From NCBI GenBank assembly GCA_016169945.1, contig JADLSH010000216.1, positions 464,501 through 528,500 of the forward strand: DNA of 64,000 nt, read 5' to 3'. A program made the translations under genes and the position numbers. The stretch's first letter is position 1; each line of letters begins with the position of its first letter. Below are positions 45,314 to 53,871 of the stretch, in pieces. The notes beneath the pieces were generated by a model that saw only the letters and a program-made list of their open reading frames with translations, was not told the DNA's origin and searched no databases. The DNA comes from Trachythela sp. YZ-2020 (lineage: Eukaryota > Cnidaria > Anthozoa > Malacalcyonacea > Clavulariidae).

Positions 45314-45756
45314 GTAATGACTGCAGTCAAAATTTCAAATAAACAAGGGGTCTCGAATATGTCGATATGTTAAATTTATAGAGCTTGTCGTTAAGTTTGA
45401 AACATTTTGGTGGTTGCTTTCATCAAAATCGGTTTATGTCATTGTTACGGCAGTTTGAAGTTCTAAAATTTTGCAAATAGAATGTGGCTCTGGATTTTCA
45501 GTATATTATTGCATGTTTACGGTTTCGAATCATCATAATTAAAATTTTAAGGGTATATACAGCCTAGTATACCGACAACCTACGAAATTTTCGCCATATT
45601 CGGCGGCTTATAACTTATTTATTGTTAATATATATATAATTTTAGATTAGATCTATGCATGGTTTATCTATAAATTATATGGCTTTTACATTTTTGTTAT
45701 CTTGCCGTGCAAATATAGGCTATTTTACTTACGAAATTCTTCCATTCCAATACTAG

Positions 45757-45900
45757 TTCTATGTCGACGAATACGGGAATCAAGACCTATATCACAAAGC
45801 TTGCGGTTCGACTAGGTACTCATTCGACGCAAAGGGCAAGAAGACCGAAATTGTGGATCCAAGGGCGTGTTGTCTTCTCAATAGCCGTGTTGATATCAAG
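45757..45900 (+). CDS. Putative CCLL exon, forward copy in unit 2
   Basis: 48 open codons, phase 0 at both ends, acceptor CCAATACTAG, donor AAG|GTAGGA. It contains HKACGSTRYSFDAKGKK and PRACCLLNSRVDIK. Joined to 45198-45313 it would give an in-frame product with six cysteines. No start or terminal exon could be assigned. Confidence 0.55.
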
Positions 45901-46641
45901 GTAGGAAAACTTCCACGTGTGAAAATTATCTTCTCAGCGTTTTCATTGGTCAAATGATTTTTGTCACGTGTGGAGAAAGATTGTCTCAGTGTTTTGAATG
46001 TCTGGTGTTGCACAAACTATTATTGACAAACATCTAAATTATTCGAATACCGAAGAGAGGTGATTTGTGGAAAGGATATAGTTCTGAACTTTCCCGAAGA
46101 AATTACGATTATCTACAAATAACTTATAAGTCCTCATTACTATTTTCCGACCATCTAGCTTCGCCCACATACCTGCTGGGAGAGCTCGAGGCAAGAAACA
46201 ATTAACAATTATTGAATGAGGTTGAGCGTGATATGCATCAGTGAAGAATTGAGCTGCCGAAGCCGTGTGAGCTAATTCTTTATATCATGAGAAAACTGAA
46301 TAAATTCAATAATTGTTTTATTTTTTAAAAGATATAAAGACATCAAGAAAGATCATAAAGAAATCTTGAGTGAGAGACTCTTCAAAATAATGAGCAATGA
46401 GTTCAATCTTTTCAAGTGTGTCATCGTAAAAAAAATATTTCAGAGCCTTTCGTCGCTGTTTCGGTTTCTTTTTATTGTCTAGTCTTCATTCCATAGATCA
46501 ATGGTCGAACGAAAAATAATTGTCTAAATCTCAATGCTCGACATGAAAAGGAGCAAATATTTTCGCATATCTAAGCATAATCACGTATTTTAGAGTTAAT
46601 ACTATCTGACTGCAAAACAAATAGTTAGAAGGTAGACAATT

Positions 46642-46768
46642 TTCTTACCATAGTATTATCCAGATCTGCTGTAATATCATTTATTGTAGATAAAAGGGGT
46701 CCAAGGATAGATCCTTGTGGAATACCACATGCACTTGATTCCGGCCCATTCAAATGAATGACCTTAAT
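46642..46768 (-). pseudogene. Reverse transcriptase fragment
   Basis: The minus strand reads HLNGPESSACGIPQGSILGP followed by LL and a frame that fades. The C-G-[IV]-P-Q-G-S-x-L-G-P motif is diagnostic of a LINE reverse transcriptase. Only about 40 residues remain. Confidence 0.75.
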
Positions 46769-48769
46769 CAATTATATAACACATCAGTGCTTTCGTCTTT
46801 AAGATAACTTTCACACTGTTTGCAGGAAATCAGATAATAGACGACTTCTCGTGTAGCGTAAATTCATTATCTAGTGGCCCTATATTTAGATAAGGAGCGG
46901 CGTCTATAAAAGAGGCCAGATACTTCCAAGAAAATTGTTAATCTTATTGCTGTATCCTTTTAATATCCGATTTCTTAAATTTTAGGTTAATAAATCGCCG
47001 TGTACTGGTGGAGCTTGTAGTAAGATATTTAAAAACTAATACCATGCATCCAGTATCATGCGTTGTATCGCGAGTACCGTATGCAGCGAACAGAATATAT
47101 ACATGTTTGTGAAATCATTGGATTGTTGAAAGAAAAAATAATAAAAAAGATTAAAAATTGCTTTGGTTTCCATGTGAGCTTTTATGACTTTTATGCATGC
47201 ATCATGTATATACTCGTTTAAAAAGTCAGTCCGTTTTGGATTGTAAACGCGGGTATTATATAGATTTAATGTCCAGCATATATAGAGCACGCATAAAAGC
47301 CATATACAGACAGAAAAATATTTATAAAGTTTTATTAGGGTTCGTACAAAACTTGAAAAATATCAAGGCTTTGAAAGTCCTTGAATTTATAAAGAATATA
47401 TTTGCTTTAGTTTTTAGATACTGTATTTTCTGCAATTTGTCAGTATGTGGCACAATTGTACAGTTTAACAGCACTTTTACCGACTTCTAACGCCTTTTCT
47501 TCAGGCATCAACATTCCTAACTCCAACCCTAACCCAAATCCTAACCTTATAGGGCTACAAAGAGAACCATCCGAAATTGCACGGGAAAATGGCGCAGAGC
47601 ATTCATTGCATGGCATCGTGGGCTCAGTTAAGAGTTTTCGTGCGCTTTTTGTTTTGCTTTACTTTTACTTATTTATAACAAAATTAGGCTCAAAGTCCTA
47701 AAATTGTAAATACGGCGGTTGACTGTTGTGTAAAACTACCTGAAAAATACAATGAGAACTTCGACGTTTCGAAGGAAGGCCCTTCGTTCCTACTAACTTC
47801 CAGACGAAGGGCCTTCGCTCGAAACGTCGAAGTTCTCATTGTATTTTTCAGGTAGTTTTACACAACAGTCAACCGCCGTATTTGCTACACTCTACCCACA
47901 CTGGCACCGCACGTTCGAGATATTTTCCTAAAATTGTAAGTTTAAAGTGTTTTAAATTATGCCTGAGTCGCATCATATTATTTTTGGGCATTTTGCCTAA
48001 ATATCTTTACCTCAAATTTCTAGCAATAAATATACAACTTTGTCGACTATATCTTGAAATATATAATTCAGCATTTCGTCTCATCAATATTCAGCACACA
48101 TCAGCAACTATACAATCTAAGCATGCATGTTCAGTTAAGATGGACGCAATTTCCGAACGTATATCAGAGTGAGAGAATATAAGTTAATTATTTTCATTAT
48201 ATGTAGTGTCCTTTAATTTCGAGGTAAATAAACAAAATTGAGGGATGTAGTTTTATTTGCTCATTGCTCCAATACATATAATTGGCTATAAGTGTCAACA
48301 CTTCTGAATTTGACCACTATATCGGCTGCCCCTTAAGTCCTCTAATGAAACCCACCAATACAGTCGCTGGCGATACTCAAGAAACGTTGCAAGGGCACAA
48401 TAAGATACAAATAAACAAACAAATTCGACAGACGGATCGATGATAAACAAAGAACAAATGAAAATTTGGAATATTATTTAATGGTGCTTAAGGCTGTTTT
48501 TCATTTAAATCGTATTGCACCGGAACGTAGCGTATCTCTTTGTTTCCTGAGCACTTACGCTAGAACTTATAACTTTGACATGAAAGAAAATGCTACGGTA
48601 GGTTGCGATACATTTAATTTGAATAATGTAAACAGCCATTGCAGTTACAAATTCCAATTTTAAATTATCAGTCTTTTTACACACAAGTCTCAGTACTCCC
48701 CTTATAGGTTAATATCTACTAATTAACAAATAGAAAACATTTTCCGTGTTTCCATACACTTTTAGTAGA
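46769..48769. other. Mosaic non-coding stretch
   Basis: 46950-47200 matches 6660-6900. 47515-47560 has degenerate CCTAAC words. 47710-47880 is a hairpin with about 62-bp arms (CTGAAAAATACAATGAGAAC and complement); unit 1 holds only one arm. 48385-48745 matches 26229-26600. No gene is supported. Confidence 0.5.
47710..47880. repeat. Long hairpin repeat
   Basis: TACGGCGGTTGACTGTTGTG at the left is mirrored at 47861-47880, and the complementarity continues inward through AACTTCGACGTTTCGA. The loop holds GGCCCTTCGTTCCTACTAAC and GACGAAGGGCC. The single-armed form in unit 1 is at about 24775-24850. Confidence 0.85.
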
Positions 48770-49058
48770 ATCATACTAGTATACTATTGCAAATGCTGTA
48801 ATTTGATTGGCTACGCTACTCGCTATCTAATTGTCGATAGATAGCGAGTAGCGAAACAGCCATCTCCTCGGCGCGATTTTTAACGAATTTATTTCAATAA
48901 ATTATGAAAAACGTTTTGAAATACTGTTTTCTTGCTGGTTTCTACTAAAACAATTAGATTATTCGCTCTCGATTTCTATGAGATGATAGTTCATTCGGGC
49001 TTCGCCCTCATCAACTATCACCTCATAGAAATCTTGAGCTCATAATCAAATTGTTAAA
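48770..49058. mobile_element. Hairpin-rich MITE private to unit 2
   Basis: Unit 1 lacks this block at about 26602. It contains two nested hairpins: CTACTCGCTATCTA with its complement, and TTTCTATGAG..AACTATC with a CGGGCTTCGCCC loop. Possible borders are TA on both sides. It has no coding capacity. Confidence 0.65.
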
Positions 49059-50151
49059 TAGAAACACGCGTGCATGTGAGTTTGGGAGAACGAGAAATAA
49101 TCAGTGGGAAAACGAGAGTAGATAAGACCCCCCATCCAGCAAAATTTTCCCGCCATATGACGTCAGCATTTTGAGGATCCCGCCATATGACGTCATTTGC
49201 GTAGATACGCGTAGATACATGTAGATACATGTGGATATGCGTAGATACGCGTAGATACACGTGTTTCCGCGTATCTAGGCGTAGATACGCGTATCTACAT
49301 GTATCTACTTATGTTTCCGCGTATCTATACGCGTGTTTCCGCGTATCTACGCGTAGATATATGTAGATGCATGCGGATATGCGTAAATACGCGTAGATAC
49401 GCGTAGATACATGTAGATGCATACGGATATGCGTAGGTAGTAGTAGGAGAGTGGGGGTTCTAAGACGGGTGGAGCGGGTGGAGCGCCTTGCTCCACCCAT
49501 GACGTCATCATTTCTTAAGTATTTTAATTTATTCACGCCCACGTTAATTTATTTTAGCTTACTACAGTGCCAATGGCTTTTCTTAACATTTTTGAACCGC
49601 TCCGTTTGTTTATCTACAGTTTTAAGGATTGGTCCTCTGGGATTGGTCTGTCGAGTACAACATAGAACCTTTGAAAAATATTTGAAATTTACTAAAATTT
49701 TCAGCTTATATGCAACTAAAATGCTCCTACCGCATGCGATGCATCGATAACGCAAATCATACCCATGTATACGCATGCGCAGTAGTAATAACGTTTAAAA
49801 TTTACTAAAATGTTCAGATTATATGCAACTGAAATGCACCTACCGCATGTGGTGCATCGATTACACAAATCATACACAATTATACGCATGCGCAGTGGTG
49901 GTTTTTTATTAGGGTCGATGCGGGGTCGATGTGAGGTCGATGTAGGTCGATGTGAGGTCGATGTGAGGTCGATGTGAGGTCGATGTAGGGTCAATGTAGG
50001 GTCGATGTAGGGTCGATGGCCAAACAAGCCAAACAAGCCAAACAGGCCAAACAGGTCAAAAAGGCCAAACAGGCAGGAGCAGGAATGACAAGAAACCATT
50101 TTATTTGTAATATGGTCGTGTAAGTATGCCTTGTACGTACGCAATGGGATT

Positions 50152-50247
50152 TTATAGCAGTTGTCTGGAAATTCTCTTGAACTTGTTTTGAATCTGATAT
50201 CCGTCCATATCAATTACCGCAACAATCTCCGATATTTTGCAAGCCAT
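50152..50247 (-). CDS. Short ORF in the left inverted repeat, possible relic of a larger Polinton gene
   Basis: 31 codons: MACKISEIVAVIDMDGYQIQ then NKFKRISRQLL. A TATAAAAG box lies about 32 bp upstream of the ATG. The VIDMDG start reminds me of the first residues of larger cnidarian element proteins, but I cannot confirm it. The identical ORF is at 51980-52075 (+). Confidence 0.4.
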   Translation of the reverse strand: MACKISEIVAVIDMDGYQIQNKFKRISRQLL

Positions 50248-50539
50248 GGTGATCATATGTGAATGTGTTGTTGGCCTGCTTTTATATAGAATTTTAGCAT
50301 TGCTAAACGTATCTATATGTACTTACATGTATATACATATCCAGGTGTATCTACGCGTATCTACGCAAACGACACCATATTGAATACTAATTACTTACGC
50401 CGTGGGTAAATTACACGGAGATACATGTATCTACGAGTATTTACGCATATCCAGGTGTATCTACGCACATTATCACGTGCGTTTCACGTGCGACCTTGGC
50501 CATTGACCTTAATCATAAAAGCGCGCGAATCTCTTTACA

Positions 50540-50547
50540 TATATAAG
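50540..50547 (+). promoter_or_regulatory. TATA box of the plus-strand core gene
   Basis: TATATAAG lies 32 bp before the ATG at 50579. It is inside the inverted repeat, so the minus-strand core gene has the same box at about 51669-51676. Both genes therefore share one promoter sequence, including AAAAGCGCGCGAATCTC upstream. Confidence 0.65.
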
Positions 50548-50578
50548 GTTGACCTTTCTACATAGTTTGACATCCGTC

Positions 50579-51108
50579 ATGGATCAACCTAAATTTATGC
50601 GCGCACGGCTCAACGAACACAGAATGCCAAAGTAAACATCAGTAAGCATCTACAGTAAACATCGCTATAGCACGTCAAAAATCAGCAATAAGTACCTCAC
50701 AAACATGTCCACATTTTTATCGCAACAGGAGAGAGGGACGATTGCGTAATGTCATAATAAAAAGGTCTTATCAGTGCTAACGATGTGTATATTTTGAGGA
50801 TGAGTTTCTGACTAACAAAATATGTGTGCATAGATCAAAATGTTTTACTTAGACTCCAAAGATGTGTATCATACGGGTTGGAGGCCATAGAACGAGTAAT
50901 CGAAAGAGGAATAGTTTGGAAACAGTTTATCGAGGCTGTCCGTGTGCTGAAGTTGGACTACTACGAACACGCTGCAGAGCATTTTAAAGATTTGGGAAAA
51001 GATCATGAAGTGACTCTTAGTTTCTTGATGAACTTGAGACAGAGTTCGGACTTTTCTGATTACCAAGCAATCTTGGGGTATCTTTCTTACTGGATTGACG
51101 ATCAATGA
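50579..51108 (+). CDS. Core gene 1 of the Polinton-like element, small helical protein (about 102 aa)
   Basis: Proposed exons are 50579-50631 and 50853-51108. Exon 1 is MDQPKFMRARLNEHRMPK and ends at GTAAAC. A GACTAAC branch-point-like word and a TTTTACTTAG acceptor precede exon 2, and the phase fits (309 nt in all). Exon 2 encodes an acidic, helix-rich protein (GLEAIERVIERGIVWKQFIE, then HFKDLGKDHEVTLSFLMNL, ending YWIDDQ). No ATG begins the exon 2 frame, which supports splicing. AATAAA lies at 51199. No family is recognised. The first seven bases of coding sequence are shared with core gene 2 through the repeat. Confidence 0.6.
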
Positions 51109-51338
51109 ACATTTTTATAAGACGATACGATAGTTGTTCAGCTAAACATTTATAAAGTTATTTAGCGAAGTAATAGTTATACGGTATTCACGTAAGAAAT
51201 AAATTGTTTGAGTACAAACCCATTTTAAACTTTTTTCTTCTTATGTGGAACTTTGATTATCGAGACAATGTGCAAGAGACACTATTATAAGTTCATGTGT
51301 AAAAAAAAAAGTATGTTAACATGAATAAATCGAATTTC

Positions 51339-51378
51339 GTTATAATCTTTCGTGATTGTGGTGGCTCTGAAAAGAGCC
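51339..51378 (-). terminator. Replication-dependent histone-type mRNA 3' end (stem-loop plus downstream element)
   Basis: The minus strand reads GGCTCT-TTTC-AGAGCC, then ACCACAATCACGAAAGATT. The first part is the canonical 6-bp stem and 4-nt loop bound by SLBP. The ACCA that follows is the usual cleavage context. The purine-rich CGAAAGA about 10 nt further matches the element that pairs with U7 snRNA. It lies 13 nt after the stop codon of the 81-aa ORF. Confidence 0.8.
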
Positions 51379-51391
51379 GGTTTTTTTAGTC

Positions 51392-51637
51392 TCAAGGAAG
51401 AGACGAGTCCAGTTCCGGGAGAGACGGGCCAAGATCCGGGAGATCGTCCATCCACTGTGTATCGTCTTCTAGGAAGTCGATACCTGCACCGTCTTTATAC
51501 TCCTCCTCGAATTTGAGAAGTAATTGTGGGGCCTCGCGCTGGAAAAATTCGTTGAGGGTCTTCGCCTTGGCTGCCTCTTCTTTCTTCTTGTAATAATTTT
51601 TCTTTGCCCGTGCGGCCTCTCGCTGTTTTCGATCCAT
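51392..51637 (-). CDS. Core gene 2 of the Polinton-like element, basic/acidic 81-aa protein with histone-type 3' end
   Basis: The ORF begins MDRKQREAARAKKNYYKKKE, a lysine/arginine-rich helix. It continues with LNEFFQREAPQLLLKFEEE and ends in an acidic, proline- and leucine-containing tail (DFLEDDTQWMDDLPDLGP..). A basic N-terminus with an acidic C-terminus would fit a small nucleic-acid-binding or activator protein, but that is inference. It is intronless. The TATA box is about 32 bp upstream inside the repeat. The stop is followed 13 nt later by a perfect histone-type stem-loop (51363-51378) in place of a poly(A) signal. It is not a histone by sequence. Confidence 0.7.
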   Translation of the reverse strand: MDRKQREAARAKKNYYKKKEEAAKAKTLNEFFQREAPQLLLKFEEEYKDGAGIDFLEDDTQWMDDLPDLGPSLPELDSSLP

Positions 51638-53102
51638 GACGGATGTCAAACTATGTAGAAAGGTCAACCTTATATATGTAAAGAGATTCGCGCGCTTTTA
51701 TGATTAAGGTCAATGGCCAAGGTCGCACGTGAAACGCACGTGAAACGCACGTGATAATGTGCGTAGATACACCTGGATATGCGTAAATACTCGTAGATAC
51801 ATGTATCTCCGTGTAATTTCCCCACGGCGTAAGTAATTAGTATTCAATATGGTGTCGTTTGCGTAGATACGCGTAGATACACCTGGATATGTATATACAT
51901 GTAAGTACATATAGATACGTTTAGCAATGCTAAAATTCTATATAAAAGCAGGCCAACAACACATTCACATATGATCACCATGGCTTGCAAAATATCGGAG
52001 ATTGTTGCGGTAATTGATATGGACGGATATCAGATTCAAAACAAGTTCAAGAGAATTTCCAGACAACTGCTATAAAATCCCATTGCGTACGTACAAGGCA
52101 TACTTACACGACCATATTACAAATAAAATGGTTTCTTGTCATTCCTGCTCCTGCCTGTTTGGCCTTTTTGACCTGTTTGGCCTGTTTGGCTTGTTTGGCT
52201 TGTTTGGCCATCGACCCTACATCGACCCTACATTGACCCTACATCGACCCTACATCGACCTCACATCGACCTCACATCGACCTACATCGACCTCACATCG
52301 ACCCCGCATCGACCCTAATAAAAAACCACCACTGCGCATGCGTATAATTGTGTATGATTTGTGTAATCGATGCACCACATGCGGTAGGTGCATTTCAGTT
52401 GCATATAATCTGAACATTTTAGTAAATTTTAAACGTTATTACTACTGCGCATGCGTATACATGGGTATGATTTGCGTTATCGATGCACCGCATGCGGTAG
52501 GAGCATTTTAGTTGCATATAAGCTGAAAATTTTAGTAAATTTCAACAAAGGTTCTATGTTGTACTCGACAGACCAATCCCAGAGGACCAATCCTTAAAAC
52601 TGTAGATAAACAAACGGAGCGGTTCAAAAATGTTAAGAAAAGCCATTGGCACTGTAGTAAGCTAAAATAAATTAACGTGGGCGTGAATAAATTAAAATAC
52701 TTAAGAAATGATGACGTCATGGGTGGAGCAAGGCGCTCCACCCGCTCCACCCGTCTTAGAACCCCCACTCTCCTACTACTATCTACGCATATCCGTATGC
52801 ATCTACATGTATCTACGCGTATCTACGCGTATCTACGCATATCCGCATGCATCTACATATATCTACGCGTAGATACGCGGAAACACGCGTATAGATACGC
52901 GGAAACATAAGTAGATACATGTAGATACGCGTATCTACGCCTAGATACGCGGAAACACGCGTATCTACGCGTATCTACGCATATCCACATGTATCTACAT
53001 GTATCTACGCGTATCTACGCAAATGACGTCATATGGCGGGATCCTCAAAATGCTGACGTCATATGGCGGGAAAATTTTGCTGGATGGGGGGTCTTATCTA
53101 CT
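51631..53102 (-). repeat. Right terminal inverted repeat of the Polinton-like element
   Basis: This is the mirror of 49117-50585, differing only by a few bases and small indels by eye (for example one extra ACGCACGTGAA unit near 51725). Such near-identity means recent insertion or gene conversion between the arms. Confidence 0.9.
51980..52075 (+). CDS. Short ORF in the right inverted repeat (copy of 50152-50247)
   Basis: Same 31 codons, beginning MACKISEIVAVIDMDG, with TATAAAAG at 51941-51948. It reads outward, away from the core. Downstream frames contain the CTTGTTTGG and CATCGACC arrays, so a longer product would be low-complexity. Confidence 0.4.
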   Translation: MACKISEIVAVIDMDGYQIQNKFKRISRQLL

Positions 53103-53563
53103 AACGAGCCCGTAGGGTGAGTTTTTCCACGTTATTTCGAGTTCTCCCAAACTCCCACAAGTGTTTCTATAAGTGTATAGAAACACAGGAAAAAATGTTT
53201 TCTATTTCTTTTATAATATAACTCAAACGACATTTTTAAACTCGATTAATTTACAAATTCTCATTACGTACGCATGCTGACCTTTGCTCGTCAATTTCGC
53301 TGCAAGAAAACAACTCTGTTTGAAAATTAACAGTCAAAAATGTGCAAAAGCATTAAAATTTGTTTAAATATCATTCAAAGTTTTATAATTCGCATTGAAT
53401 TTGTTTTTTTTATGATTTTAAATTTTGGCGGGAAAATTTCCGTGTTTCTATACAGTTACAGAAACACGCTTCTCGACCAATCAGCACGCGCGTACTATAA
53501 ATGTTATATTATAAATGCCTATAGTTTCTTAAGAAAACTAGCTATTTTCGGCTCGTGCAAGTG

Positions 53564-53871
53564 ATGTCACAACTCGTAATTGTTTTGCTTTTGCCAATTT
53601 GGGTTGCAAAAACCTAGACGATTTACCTCGGGAGCTCACCAACTACAACAACTGCTACGTCTCGGATGACACAATGGTGAGACATTTGCTGAACTTCTGT
53701 AAGTTATTGTTCCCTGATCTCCTCGAGGGAAAATGTATTTTCCAAGTTAATGATCTTGACGATTCATCGAACGAGTTCGTAGAGCTTTCGTCCGCCAAGG
53801 CCACAATGGTTGCCACTTCCAGTGTCATGATGGCTGGCAGGAATGTTCAAGTTGCGAAAATCATGTTATAA
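53564..53871 (+). pseudogene. Putative secreted-protein gene, frame-broken, unit 2 copy
   Basis: The ATG at 53564 opens a signal-like stretch (MSQLVIVLLLPIWVAKT, then TAG). One base further the frame is open from before 53599 to TAA 53871: DDLPRELTNYNNCYVSDDTM, LLNFCKLLFPDLLEGKCIF, DDSSNEFVELSS and AGRNVQVAKIML. TATAAATG words precede it. Unit 1 has the same break and is truncated at 27316. It could also be a spliced exon with acceptor AAAACCTAG|A. The family is unknown. Confidence 0.45.

Larger units (their letters stand above)
49117..50585 (+). repeat. Left terminal inverted repeat of the Polinton-like element
   Basis: It contains in order a GTAGATACGCGTAGATACAT-type array (49198-49440), single-copy sequence, a GAGGTCGATGT array (49912-50020), a CCAAACAGG array (50020-50080), a short outward ORF (50152-50247, minus), and the promoter of the inner plus-strand gene. 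It ends just inside the first codons (ATGGATC). Confidence 0.9.
49117..53102. mobile_element. Polinton/Maverick-like mini-element with 1.47-kb inverted repeats
   Basis: The ends AGTAGATAAGACCCCCCATC and complement are perfect. The flanking 6-mer AACGAG occurs at 49111-49116 and 53103-53108, and unit 1 has the empty site. A 5'-AG/CT-3' terminus, long inverted repeats and a 6-bp duplication are the Polinton signature. At 3986 bp it is far shorter than autonomous Polintons (usually above 10 kb) and has no DNA polymerase, integrase, ATPase or capsid genes. The repeats contain tandem arrays and a TATA-led short ORF each. The 1045-bp core holds two convergent genes. The class is inference from end structure; the boundaries are seen directly. 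Confidence 0.85.
27317..53770 (+). repeat. Unit 2 of the large direct tandem duplication
   Basis: It begins TAAATTCTTCGTTAGGGCC, matching about 7120, and ends within the 53564-53871 ORF, matching about 27316. It is longer than unit 1 mainly because of the Helitron-like (1159 bp) and Polinton-like (3986 bp) insertions, a larger mariner/foldback complex (40369-43289) and the 28894-30765 segment that unit 1 lacks. Confidence 0.85.

Noticed and set aside
47515..47560. Interstitial telomere repeat
   Set aside because: The CCTAACCC-like words are few and irregular; no true tandem TTAGGG array is seen.
49198..49440. CRISPR-like array
   Set aside because: GTAGATACGCG units are short, overlapping and without unique spacers; the host is a eukaryote and the array lies in a transposon repeat.
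49716..50213. 165-codon open frame in the Polinton-like repeats (also 52014-52511)
   Set aside because: It runs through the CTTGTTTGG and CATCGACC arrays, giving low-complexity LFGLFGLFG and HRPYID repeats, and its start overlaps the better 31-codon ORF in another frame. Open by repeat composition, not a likely gene.
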